A stretch of DNA of 41,799 nucleotides, taken from Allomyces macrogynus ATCC 38327 (Eukaryota; Blastocladiomycota; Blastocladiomycetes; Blastocladiales; Blastocladiaceae). The position numbers and the translations under genes were made by a program. Location: NCBI GenBank assembly GCA_000151295.1, contig GG745347.1, positions 10,810-52,608 on the forward strand, in the 5' to 3' direction. Below the pieces are notes generated by a model, which worked only from the letters and a program-made list of their open reading frames with translations, did not search any database and was not told where the DNA came from. Positions within the stretch are counted from its first letter, which is position 1; each line of letters opens with the position of its first letter. Of this stretch, positions 22,893 through 33,968 are shown one piece after another.

Positions 22893-23516
22893 ATGACCCC
22901 ACCCGCAACCCATCGCACCGCTGCGCACGCGGCCCCGTCCCGCCCGCAACCCACGGCCACGCCAAGCCCGCGGCTCGACGACATCAAGACCCCCTATCAC
23001 GACGAAAAGCGACCGCGTCCAGCGCATCCCGCCGCTTCGGGCAGCGGCACGCGCGGACCCGCTCATGGCGCCCCCGCGGCCCTCTACCAGCGCCCGGGCC
23101 TGCCGTTCATGCCGTGCATCCCACTGCGTCAAGGCGTGCAAGCCCTCCTCGTCATCCGGCTCATCGCGCTGCCCATCGCCGCCGGCCTCCTGCTCACGAT
23201 CGGCAAGGACTTACCGGCGCGGTGGCACACAGCCGCAGTGCTCGCGCTTTGCTCCCTCCCGATTCTCCTCTTCGGGCTGTGGGCCGCAACCGCCGCTCGT
23301 GCACGCGCGTTCCGCATTTTCTCGGTGCTCTACCTGCTCGACGTGGCCGCGCTCGTGTCCATCATGGTCTTGGGTGCTCCATTGAGCGAGTCGTGGCCGT
23401 GGCTCGGACTCGCGTTTGGCGATTATGCGAGCTTGGCGTTTTTGGCGTACGCGAGGGTGCTGACGCAGGCCGAATTGGCGGCGACGGGCGCGCCGATGCC
23501 GTGGTTTATGGTGTGA
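22893..23516 (+). CDS. Unrecognised four-helix membrane protein with Pro-rich N-terminus
   Basis: Open frame of 207 residues starting at an ATG at 22893; family not recognised. Residues 1-75 are Pro/Ala/Thr/His-rich and disordered. After a short PFMPCIPLRQG entry come four hydrophobic segments at about 80-103 (ALLVIRLIALPIAAGLLL), 112-136, 138-160 (FRIFSVLYLLDVAALVSIMVL) and 168-188. The pair of helices separated by AATAARARAFR gives a short basic turn, which by the positive-inside rule should be cytosolic. The protein ends ATGAPMPWFMV without a retrieval signal. It lies 780 bases after another disordered-plus-four-helix gene on the same strand. I see no residue-level similarity between the two, so tandem duplication is only a possibility. 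Confidence 0.62.
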   Translation: MTPPATHRTAAHAAPSRPQPTATPSPRLDDIKTPYHDEKRPRPAHPAASGSGTRGPAHGAPAALYQRPGLPFMPCIPLRQGVQALLVIRLIALPIAAGLLLTIGKDLPARWHTAAVLALCSLPILLFGLWAATAARARAFRIFSVLYLLDVAALVSIMVLGAPLSESWPWLGLAFGDYASLAFLAYARVLTQAELAATGAPMPWFMV

Positions 23517-24767
23517 GCGGGACCGGCAGCCGGTCAGGGGCCGGGTGAGACGGCTGCCGCCAAGATGCCGCGCTGGGCCCTGGGTCGGCGAGGGTTGGCG
23601 AGCGCTCGCCCTGAGTCGCAAGTTGCGCGCTGGTCGTGCAGCGGCGGGATCTACCTCGTGGGTGGAGTGCGCGCGGGCCGACCGCGGCAGCAGCAAAGCA
23701 TCACAGTCGCTTGGTGGAGGTAGAGAGGACCACAGCGTCGCACATCGGCACGTGTGCGTCTGGCTGGGCGCGTGTATTTCTTCGTGTTTGTCTTTTTTTT
23801 ATTGTCGTGATGGATTTTGCGATAGACGGGCCGGTGACCCAGGATCGACCAAAAATCATCCACATTTATTTTGGGTTTGCACGCGTCTCTTGTCGGTTTC
23901 TTCTTCTTCCATGGAAGCGCGTCCCTCACGCACGCGCGCGTCGAACGTGCCCGTGCCCGACAGGTTCATGGTTGACCTTGTGGCCGGTGGTTGTGTCGCC
24001 GTGGCGTGCCCGCTCGGTGTTCCGAGAAATGGAAGCGGGCAAAGCCTTCTGTCGATGCGCCAAACTTGGAAAGATTGCCTGCGCTGCCACCGAAAACTTC
24101 GTTTGGGCGCAGCGCGCACCACCAACACTCACGCCCCCACACCAACGAACGCACCCCCACCCTCAAAGGCACCGCGCCGCGCTGCTTTCTCTCTCCTCGA
24201 CAGCGTCGCGCATCGTCGCCCGCTCCAACGTCCTCGCGTCCTTTCGCAAGCTCCAAGTTTTCCTGCTGGCCGAGCGTCCGGTGCCGAGCGTGTCCCGACT
24301 TTGACGTGAGTACCTGCTGCTGCCAACCCGACCGCCACCGACCGACTACAAAGACGCCGTCTGCCCCGCGTTGCTCGTTGCTGATCCGAACGCTGACCGT
24401 CCCAACGTGCGCCGTACTTTAGCGCTGGCCTCGTACCTCCGTCCCCATCGGCTACCCGGTCCCGCGTCTCAACTCGTGGGTCCTTTATCAGGTTTTGCAG
24501 CCCAAGCTGTGCCGAAGCCGTATTTGCGCCGATCGCGCTCCGTGTGCCTGCCGGCTTTCGCTTCGTCCTTGTGAGCTCGCTGCTACTCCCAAGGGTACGT
24601 GCGCCTCTCTTCATTTGCGTTTAGGGGCGGATCGTCGTCGACGGTGGTGGAGTCGTGCGCTGCGCTGCGGCCACACGCCCTCCGCGCACCGCCACTTTAC
24701 TTCTCTGTCAGCCAATGCTAACACGACCTTCCGACCAACAGCCTCTTGATCCACCGTCACCACCACC
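23517..24767. promoter_or_regulatory. Upstream region of the giant SNQ-repeat gene
   Basis: 1251 bases between two plus-strand genes. Around 23770-23900 there is an AT-richer patch with a T8 run. From 24130 on the plus strand becomes C-rich, as expected of a leader. A GTGAGT at 24305-24310 could be the donor of a 5' untranslated intron, but no acceptor choice can be defended. No TATA box or conserved frame was seen. Confidence 0.45.
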
Positions 24768-27496
24768 ATGTCGACATACCAGTACACGACCACTTCCTAC
24801 GGCGGCGGCGCTTCCGGCGGCGCCTCGTCGTCGCAGTCGCAGTCGCAGTCGCAACAGCAGGCATCGAGTTCCTGGAACCAGGGCTCGCAGAGCCAGTCGC
24901 AGGGCGGCTCGTCGTGGCAGCAGGGCAGCGGCGCGTCGTCGAGCGCGTGCCACGGCGGCGCGTCGGGCGGGGCCAGCTACCAGGGCGGCGCGAGCTACCA
25001 GGGCGGCGCGTCGGCGGCATCGAACCAGCAGTCGTCGAGCGGCGCGTGGAACGCGTCGAACCAGGCATCGAACCAGTCGGGCCAGTGGAACGCAAGCAAC
25101 CAGTCGAACCAGGCCTCGAACCAGTCGGGCGGCTGGAACGCGTCCAACCAGTCGACCTCGCAGTCGCAGCAGCAGGGCTCGTCGGGCGCCGCGGCATCGT
25201 CGAGTTCGTCGAACATGGCCGCGTGGCAGGCCGGCCAGGACCAGTGGAAGCAGCAGATCGCTGCCCACCAGGCGACCGAGCAGGCCTACCTGGCGTCGAT
25301 CAACGGCGGCAAGACGAACACGACGTCGACGAGCGCGCAGGGCGGCAGCCAGTGGAACGCGAGCAACCAGTCGGCGACCAACCAGGCCTCGAACCAGGCG
25401 TCGAGCTCGTCGTCGAACATGGCCGCGTGGCAGGCCGGCCAGGACCAGTGGAAGCAGCAGATTGCGGCGCACCAGGCGACTGAGCAGGCCTACCTGAACA
25501 TGGTCAACGGCGGCAAGACTAACACGTCGACGTCGGCGACCAACCAGGCGTCGGGCAGCTCGCAGTGGAACGCGTCCAACCAGACGTCCAACCAGTCGCA
25601 GCAGTCGGGCGCGTGGAACGCGTCCAACCAGTCGAACCAGGCCTCGAACCAGTCGGGCCAGTGGAACGCCAGCAACCAATCGGCGACTAACCAGGCCTCG
25701 AACCAGGCCTCGTCGAGCTCGTCGAACATGGCCGCGTGGCAGGCCGGCCAGGACCAGTGGAAGCAGCAGATTGCCGCACACCAGGCGACTGAGCAGGCCT
25801 ACCTGAACATGGTCAACGGCGGCAAGACGAACACGTCCTCATCGGCGACCAACCAGGCTTCGAACCAGCAGTCGTCGTCGGGCGCCTGGAACGCGTCCAA
25901 CCAGTCGCAGCAGTCGGGCGGCTGGAATGCGTCCAACCAGTCGCAGCAGAACGGCCAGTGGAACGCGTCCAACCAGTCTTCCACCAACCAGCAGTCGGGC
26001 GGCAAGTGGAACTCGTCGAACCAATCCTCGAGCAACCAGCAGTCGGGCGGCAAGTGGAACTCGTCGAACCAATCCTCGAGCAACCAGCAGTCGGGCGGCC
26101 AGTGGAACGCGTCGAACCAGTCGTCGACTAACCAGCAGTCCGGCGGCAGCTCGCAGTGGAACTCGGGCAACCAGTCGAACCAGTCGAGCCAGCAGACAGG
26201 TGGGTGGAACTCGGCCAACCAGTCTTCGACCAATCAGCAGTCGGGCGGCAAGTGGAACTCGTCGAACCAATCCTCGAGCAACCAGCAGTCGGGCGGCCAG
26301 TGGAACGCGTCGAACCAGTCGTCGACTAACCAGCAGTCCGGCGGACAGTGGAACTCGGGTGCGCAGGGTACCTCGTCGACGAGCATCCAGGGCGGGTCGC
26401 AGTGGAACACGGGTATGCAGGGCGCGTCCTCGACGAGCATTCAGGGCGGGTCGCAGTGGAACTCGACCAACCAGCAGTCTGGTGGCGGCAAGTGGGGCAC
26501 GACGACCGGCGCGACCTCGCAGCAATCGCAGTCGCAGTCGTCGTCCGGCAAGTGGAACTCGGGCTCTTCGCAGTCGCAGTCGCAGCAGCAGGGCGGCCAG
26601 TGGAACAACGGCTCGTCGTCGCAGCAGCAGTCGCAGCAGCAGGTTGGCCAGTGGAACTCGGGCGCCAACTCGACCATGCACGGTGGGTCATCGTCGTGGA
26701 ACCAGCAGCAGAGCCAGAGCCAGAACCAGAACTCGTCGTCGTCGTCGGCCTGGAACCAGCAGCAGATGCAGAACCAGAACCAGAGCTCGCCGACTTCGTG
26801 GAACAACTCGGGCCGCGTCAACGGCGGCAACGCCTACCAGACGGGCTGGTCGGCGTCGTCGTCGGGCATGATGCCGTCGGGCATGATGGGTGCGTCGAGC
26901 GGGTACCAGTCGACCATTGGCCTCTGCAGCATGCCGATCCCTGGTGGCCAAATGTCGATGAATGGCTCGCAGTGGGGCTACGCGCAGCAGCAGCAGGGCG
27001 CCAACAGCCAGTCCTACCAGGCCGCGTCGTCGTCGTCCTACCACGCGGCGTCGTCGTCGGCCGCGCAGCAGGCCAACTCGTCCAAGTACTCGTCGTCCTA
27101 CCAGCAGCAGAGCTCGGGGTACCGCTCGCGCGGCCTGTTCGGCGGCGACGACTCCGAGACCGACTCGGATGACGAGAACGCGCGCGACGCCGACGGCTCG
27201 CGGTCGCGCGGCTTCTTCAAAAAGTTGTTTGGCGGCGACGACTCCAAGAACAAGCAGCAGCCCAACGCGACCGTCGAGGAAGTGAACGCCAACATCCAGT
27301 ACCTGAACGCAGGCACGGGCGACGCGCTCAGCTTCCAGCAGGCCGGCAACTCGGTCTCGGCCAGTTTCCAGAACGCGGCCGCGGGCGCTTTGGGTGCTGC
27401 CGGCTTCCAGGGCGCGGCGAGCTTCCAGGGTGGCAACGCCGACTACATGTCGGTCACGGCGGGCAACGGCATGTCGGCCTCATTCCAGCAGCAGTC

Positions 27497-27542
<46 letters not shown>

Positions 27543-29873
27543 TCGATGGACTACCAGCAGTCGCAACAGTTTGGCGCGTCGAACATGGCCGCGGGCACCA
27601 TGACCACAACGGCCGCGTCGTCGTCGTTCACGTCAGAGGACCTGTCGTCGATTGTGATCCAGGGCCAGCCCTCGTTCATGACCTCGGGCAAGTACATTCC
27701 GCACCACATGCAGTACGTGATTGGCATGTCGTCGGAAATGGCCGCGTTCACATCGCAGTCGAGCCAGCAGCGTCTCCAGGCGCAGGCCGAGACGGCCGTG
27801 CTGGCGTGGAAGAACCAGCAGGAGCAGATCCGGTTCCAGGAACAGCAGTACCGCCAGCAGCAGGAGCAGATTCAGCAGATGCAGATGCAGCTTCAGCAGC
27901 AGGAGGAAATGCGCATCAAGCTCGAGTCGGAGCAGCGCATGAAGCTTGAAGAGGAGCAGCGGATGCGGTTCGAGCACGAGCAGCGCATGCAATACGAGCA
28001 GCAGATGCAAATGCAGCAACAGCAACAGCAGCAGCAGATGCAGATGCAGCAGTCGCAGCAGTCGCAGCAGTCAGGCCAGGTCATCCACAAGACGCAGCCG
28101 CAGGCCGAGGACCAGGATCTCGCGCAGTACGCGGCCGTGCTCAACGACATCCAGACCAAGTACGGTAACGAGACGCAGATCGTGGAGACGACCACGACCA
28201 CGACGACCAACCACCAGGAGATCAACGACAACAACGGCGCCGCCCACGGCCCGTTCATTGCCGTGTGCCCGCCCGCGCCCGTCGACGTCGCGACCACGTC
28301 GCACCACCACCACCAGCAGCAGCAGACCAACTCGACGACGGTCGTGCACCATGATGAGACCATGACGAACTCGGCCGTGGCCGGTACCCTGGCCCTGTCG
28401 TGCGGCGGCAGCCAGCACCACCAGCACCACTACTGCCGCCGTCACCGCCACCGCCGCGAGCGCCCGGAGCGCCCCGTCGTCCCGGCCGTCGTGCCGGCGC
28501 CAGTTCCCGTGCCACAGCAGCCGACGGTCAACGTGCACGTCAACCAACACGTCTACGTGCAGCAGCACGTGCACACCGAGGAGTACTCGTCCGACAGCGA
28601 TTCGTCGTCGTCGTCGAGTGATGACGAATCGTCGTTCGTGCGCCATGGTCACAAGCACCACCGCTCGTCGTCGTCGCACCGCCGCCACCGCCGCGATTCA
28701 GCGCGTGTTCAGGGCGAGGAGGACCGCATCAACACGGTCATCCAGCGCTACCAGACCGAGCAGCACGTGTCGCGCCGCCACCACCACCATGACGACTCGT
28801 CGTCGTCCTCCTCGTCGTCCTCGTCGTCGTCGGACTCAGTACGCTTCATTTCGCCCGCTATTTGCGTGAAAAATTTGACTCATATTTTACCCTCGCACCT
28901 CTCCGTAGGACGTCGGTGCCCGCGTTTCGAACCACGTCAAGGACGTCAAGACGAATGTGACCATCACCAAGACCGATTCGACCAACGTCGTGAACCAGGG
29001 CACGGCTGCATCGACGGCGTCCAAGAACGAGACCTACTCGTCGACGTTCCAGGACTCGACGACCAACATTCACGGCGCCGACGTCGATGAGCGCACCAAG
29101 CGCATCTACGACTTTGCCTCGGTACGGTTTTTGCCTGCAAAATTCGCTGATCGGGCCATTTCCTTGCCGGGGTCACCGATTGACTTACTGGTCTCGCGTT
29201 CGATTTGCAGATGATGTACCAGCTCGGCGCCAATGCCACCAACATCTCGCAGCAGCAGCATCAGCAGGAGCAGCACGTCCAGCAGCGCAGCCAGCAGCAG
29301 CAGCAGGCGACGTCGTCGGCCAACTCTACGATCCGCTGCTTCTGCGACGACTGCCGCCGCCAGGCCGGCCTCCCGGCGCTGTCGGAGACGAACAAGTCGG
29401 CGACCTCGTCGTCGCGCCGCTCGTCGAGCCGGTCGCAGAGCCGCCACCGCCACTCGCGCAGCGAGAGCCGCTCCCGTTCGCAGTCGCAGTCGAGCAAGTC
29501 GGTCAAGAAGTCGGTCTCGTCGGGCAAGACCTCGGCGACGGTCACGGCCAACGTGAGTACAAGCAAGGCGGGTGCCGCCAAGTCGTCGGCCTCGTCGACG
29601 TCGGCGAGCAAGGCCGCGAAGAAGCAGCAGGACGAGCAGCTGCTCAAGGTCCTCGGCATGTCGAACGCGTCGGCCACAACCTCGACCAAGAAGGAATCGT
29701 CGTCGTCGTCGTCCAAGCTCGTGCGGTCGGCCATGAAGGGCTCGGCGCAGTCGGTTGCGTCGACGACGGCCTCGGGCAAGGCGCGCAAGTCGGTGTGTGT
29801 CGGCGCCCGCAACGGGTGCACGTGCTCGCGCTGTCGCATGCTCGAGGGGCTCCTGGAGCAGGTGCTGCTGTAA
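24768..29873 (+). CDS. Giant low-complexity Q/S/N/W-repeat protein with CxCxxC clusters; family not recognised
   Basis: Three exons (24768-28838, 28909-29121, 29211-29873) give 1648 residues. ATG at 24768 is in a strong context; there is no signal peptide or membrane segment. Layout: residues 1-145 Gly/Ser/Gln-rich; three 37-residue modules (MAAWQAGQDQWKQQIAAHQA core) at 149, 217 and 320; then dozens of WNASNQS/WNSSNQSS repeats to about 685, each centred on one Trp; a charged island at about 784-840 with two RSRG..LFGGDDS motifs; a 14-Gln run at about 911-924; a Gln/Arg/Glu coiled coil at about 990-1100; Thr and His runs; an Arg/His/Ser segment with acidic Ser tracts; exon 3 with a CFCDDC cluster, an SR-like stretch, Lys-rich linkers and a final CTCSRC cluster before EGLLEQVLL. 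Codon use matches the neighbours. It looks like an intrinsically disordered, probably self-associating scaffold. A structural or adhesive role is equally open. Confidence 0.8.
25212..25835 (+). repeat. Three direct copies of a 37-codon module
   Basis: Copies at 25212-25322, 25416-25526 and 25725-25835, all in frame. They encode the same 37 residues except that copy 1 reads LASING where copies 2 and 3 read LNMVNG. Each copy is preceded by a poly-Ser run. The interspersed spacers are WNASNQ-type repeats. Confidence 0.95.
26037..26344 (+). repeat. Exact 110-base direct duplication inside the SNQ-repeat gene
   Basis: Bases 26037-26146 and 26235-26344 are identical by eye over 110 positions, with start-to-start spacing of 198 bases (66 codons, so frame is kept). 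The two copies diverge immediately after (c versus a). This indicates recent unequal exchange or slippage within the repeat domain. Confidence 0.9.
27498..27539 (+). repeat. CAG microsatellite, 14 pure units, coding polyglutamine
   Basis: Fourteen uninterrupted CAG codons follow three CAG and one TCG codon. The run is in frame in the SNQ-repeat protein, and an uninterrupted trinucleotide run of this length is prone to length change. Confidence 0.95.
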
Positions 29874-31020
29874 AGCGCCTAGGTAGCTGATGCCTGCGTG
29901 GTCCGCCCCGCCCTGTTTTCTTGACCCTTTGACTTTTTGTCCCGTTCCCCATCACATCAACCTTGTCATTTACATCTTTGCGCTTTTGTCCCTCTCGTTT
30001 GCTCCACCGCTGCCTATCGTTTGCTCATCGCGTCATTTTGCTCTTGTCATCATCCACTCTTTGTTTTTTTTTTGTGTTTGCTTGCAGCCTTTCATTCAAC
30101 ACGATGTGCACGATTGTTCCAAAATGATCGGAATCGCTGCTTTGTTGACTTCGAGCAAGCGTGACACTTTGCCGTGCCGTTACGTACGAAGTTGAGCTCG
30201 GAATTGGAATGAAAACGTGGAATAAGACGAACAATGGTTTGGCCTTGTCAGCAGCCAGGATCACATTGACAAGACCCGACGTGGCGCTTTGAGGGTCGAT
30301 GGTGCGACGTCCCGACGCGGCGGCGTTCAGGCAAAATCATCGGCGCACATGCGTGCCGAGAGAGGGTCAAAATGTGCAACAAGCGCCGACCCCATTTTCG
30401 CGGAGTGGATGGAGAGGATGAGTGCGAGCGGGTCAAATGCGAGGGTGGAGAGCAATCGGAAGTGGAATGGCAAGAGAGAATTGTATTCAATTTCATGGAC
30501 ATACATCAACGCAATGAGCACCATTCAAAAAAGAGTGTCAGGTGAACGAAGCGTCAGCGTGCGCGAATACGATGTCGCGCGCCTGCTCGAGTTGCATGAA
30601 CGCTGTGGTTCGTCACTGCTCACAATGCGAAGCACGCGAAATGCTGCGGGGATACGAAGTATGGCCGATGCAACGCTGTCGAGAACCAGCGCAAGGCCGT
30701 TGGGAGGAGGTGAAAGTCGATAGGGTCGTACCGTACGCTGAGAACTGTTTTTGCACGAGCGCTTGCCCGTTTAACATTGCGCGGCTTGACCGGAACGCCG
30801 ATAACGGGGAGTGGGGCCACCGTGACCAGGAGGTGCATGCCGATAGCGCAGGAGGAGGAGCATGAGCGGCAGCGTGGAACACCTGCGCCAGTGCGCCTGC
30901 GCGCGCGACCGCATCGGCAAAAGCAAGGAAGCACAGCGCCGTTGGTGAGAATCAGCGTTGGTCGCTACACTGTTTACGGCCGCTGATGGGTTCGAAAATC
31001 ATACTCGGAAACCAGTCGAG

Positions 31021-31120
31021 NNNNNNNNNNNNNNNNNNNNNNNNNNNNNNNNNNNNNNNNNNNNNNNNNNNNNNNNNNNNNNNNNNNNNNNNNNNNNNNN
31101 NNNNNNNNNNNNNNNNNNNN
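31021..31120. other. Assembly gap (100 N)
   Basis: Exactly 100 unknown bases, the usual placeholder for a gap of unknown length. Sequence on the two sides may therefore not be truly adjacent. Confidence 0.99.
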
Positions 31121-31869
31121 GCTGCTCGTGTGCGCCGCGTGCGAATCCGTAGTGCGAAGTTCTTCAGTTGTTGGAAATGGGTCCCTATGTCAGTTCGACC
31201 CCAGTCCGAGTCAGCACGGAGATGGCTCCCACTCCATCGCTGGGCGATGCGCTTGCGCCGCTCTCCCGAGAGAGAATCTCTCGCATCCTCGCATCTCTCC
31301 CGCTCGCTTAACGTCGGCAGCCGCGCCCACTGAGCCAGGCCATGCACGATCGGTGACAGTTGGTCCAATGCAGCGACCAGGCGACGTCACGGCCGCACCT
31401 GCCCTGCGCGCAATTGTTCCGTCTGGCCGAGCGAGCAGCGCATACTTGTCCATTGTTGTTCCAAACGATTCGTCCACCGGCGGCGAGCTTTTTGCAGCAT
31501 GTGTCAGGAGCTGTTGATGGTTCGATCAGTCGCGCGCATCGTCGACCATCGCGGTTGCTCGCGCGAGGTCGGGACCGCGTTGCGCCCGGCAAAACTGGCG
31601 CGCTGGTGCGGTGGAAATGCATGGCGAGAAGAACGTGATCGCGAAATAGCTTTGCGAGTTGTCGCACTGAGCCAGCACATTGTTGGGTTGTGGTCGTGTC
31701 GATGTGGCCCGAAGACACGCATCGATTGCTGCTTCCAAACCTGCACGCGCTCCATTATTCAATTAGCACTGTGGATCGCGAAAAGGCTGGGACCCCTCCG
31801 TTTGCTGCACCTGCACTTCAGATGTTTGATGTGCCTGCCTCAGGGCAAAGCCTTTTCTGACGCTGCAAA

Positions 31870-31909
31870 GCTGCAACGCTGCAACGCTGCAACGCTGCAA
31901 CGCTGCAAC
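31870..31909 (+). repeat. Five tandem copies of GCTGCAAC
   Basis: Five perfect 8-base units back to back, preceded by a related partial unit (gctgcaaa). Non-coding as far as can be seen. Confidence 0.95.
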
Positions 31910-32408
31910 GCCCTCGGCGCGCGCCCATGCCTCTTCCGGACGTACGCTCTTGACTCTTTGAGATGTCGTGATCTCTGCGGTTATGCTGCGTGGCGGATTC
32001 ACGGAGTGACAGCTTCCACAAGGAACGGCTGCCCGCCGCCTCCGTCTTGCGCCATACTTATCATAATATATCGGAATGATACTCGCGGTTCGAGGTGCTG
32101 GCTGCAGCGGAGAAGTGCGACTGCCCGATACTTGTCACGTGTGGAAGCCGGTATGAAACCGCAGCATCCCAGCCGTGCATCAATTCTCTTCAAACTAGAA
32201 CGACTTGCTCTCTCTCATTCTCGCTTGACCTGCCCTGTCCTGTCTTTCTCTTGTCCTTGATATGAATCCTTGCTATGCCATTCCTTCCCATTGCTGCGCA
32301 TCTGGCACGACGGTCCTTAGGGGGAGACCCGCGTATGCGTCCAGGCCGAGGGTGACGACTATTGGTCCCTTTGCCTGGCGTGAAGTTGCCTACGCCCTCC
32401 TGGTTTCC

Positions 32409-32425
32409 GGGGGGGGGGGGGGGGG
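32409..32425 (+). repeat. Run of 17 G
   Basis: Homopolymer of 17 G followed by aggga and ggg. It could fold as a G-quadruplex, and the true length may differ because such runs are hard to sequence. Confidence 0.95.
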
Positions 32426-33470
32426 AGGGAGGGCCGTGCACGAATGTCCGTCCATACGACATTTGGTTGGGAATCGCAAATCTGCTCTCTCAACCATTGT
32501 TTGCTCTGCTCTCCAACAAGCTTTTGACTCTGCGTTCTTATTACATTTCTGGAATCGCACTGCTGGAATTGGCCCGCGTCTTGAATGCGCTCATGGTGCA
32601 AGGTCGATGTTAATTTGTGCCGTGCATTCGAGGGCTAGGTTGTGTTGTTTGGGGCACGGGCCTGGGGGTTAATTTCTCGCGTTTGGTCGCTGAACCCTTG
32701 GGTGGAGAGTGCTGGCGTCAACAGCCAACGGCGGCCAACGGTGCTCGTTTGGCGAGTGAGCGAGGGGCGTGAGATCGCGGCAGGTCATCGCGCGAGGCAA
32801 AAAAAATAAGGCCGAAAACTCGCAATTCGAGGCAACCAAATGGATGACGCGCTCACGTTCGTTTCACACATACATCTCCACCGCACACATCTTTCGCCGT
32901 TCCCAACCAGATCACATCAGCGCTGCAGAGAATCACCCAGCTTTTGCACGTCGTGCTGGCCTGCCTGACTGTCACCGACATAAAGGAGCCACGTCCAGCG
33001 CAGCTGGCACAATCAACCTTGATCGAACATGTGCGCAACCGATATGCTGTGAAGGCCCCACCACCGTCGCGGCCGCGTGTGCGGCAGCGTATTGCGGGTC
33101 ATTGCGCGCTTCGGTTTGCGGGCAGTCTCGGCGCGGTGCAGCGGTCGCTGGTCGGCCTGGTTGATCATAGTATACATGATGTATCGACATCGAATGAAGG
33201 GTGGATTTCCAACAATGCCGGACTTTCGCAGATCCATGCCATTTGCCGCTGTCCTTTTCCGGTGACCGCCTGGGAGGCAGCACGAACATGAACATCCGCG
33301 AGCAGTAACAGTAAACGTATCAACCGTCGTGTATGGATACAGGTCCAGCGTTTGCGCGCTGACGATCCATAGTCTGCGAAAGCATGACAAGTTGTGATGT
33401 GATGCATGCACGTTTCAACAAAAAAAAATAACCAGGTGTCTAGCAGACGAGCTTCCACCCTGTAGAAAAA

Positions 33471-33488
33471 GGGGGGGGGGGGGGGGGG
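33471..33488 (+). repeat. Run of 18 G
   Basis: Second long G homopolymer, same strand as the one about 1.06 kb upstream, directly preceded by five A. Confidence 0.95.
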
Positions 33489-33908
33489 TTCGGCGACTGC
33501 ATGAAGAATGGAATTGCCCTCCTCGAACCAACTCGCGGGGCGGCCGCCTTTTATGGCGACCGTCGGCTCCCTCGCCAGCTTCTCTATTCCGGCCGAATAT
33601 TTCAACAACACAAATAACTTCAACAACTAAGACAGCACCGTTGCCCTTTCGGCGGCGCCCGTCTGGAGTCATGGCCGCGTGCCATGACTGCTCTATGGTC
33701 TTTGTCTCGTCGCGTGCTTGGTGCGTCCACCCATTTCGCGCTCCTTCGGCGCTGAAACGCGTCTCGCAGCGGCGTCTCCCACCAGTTGTTGGTCTGTTGG
33801 TGCGGCCGCGACGGCCAGCTGCTCGACAGCGGAGGCGCTTCTCGCTGATGGTGTCGTTGTTGTTGCTGCTGGTTCTGTTTGCTATCCTATCCACTGGCAA
33901 GCACGTAG

Positions 33909-33968
33909 TTTGCTGTTGTTTGCTGTTGTTTGCTGTTGTTTCCTGTTGTTTGCTGGTGTTTACTGCCG
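33909..33968 (+). repeat. Six decaying copies of a 10-base unit TTTGCTGTTG
   Basis: Three perfect units, then three with one to three changes, all in register. The repeat makes a Cys/Leu/Val-rich frame on the plus strand that looks hydrophobic, but it is an artefact of the repeat. Confidence 0.93.

Noticed and set aside
25839..26681. Minus-strand Leu/Arg/Val-rich frame of 280 codons, and similar ones at 24708-25781 and 25799-26233
   Set aside because: Mirror images of the SNQ repeats; the sense frame is longer, in frame across all repeats, and splices to two further exons.
24768..26830. Possibility that the SNQ region is a CRISPR-like or satellite array rather than coding
   Set aside because: Repeats vary at synonymous positions while one frame stays open for more than 4 kb, and the frame joins non-repetitive exons with good splice sites.
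30983..31000. GGTTCGAAA, reminiscent of a tRNA T-loop
   Set aside because: The flanking bases do not pair into a T-stem, and no anticodon or acceptor arm can be drawn before the gap.
31499..32260. 253-codon plus-strand frame in the gene-poor region
   Set aside because: Mixed, Cys/Arg-rich composition with no recognisable domain, and it includes the GCTGCAAC repeat. Coding status cannot be supported.
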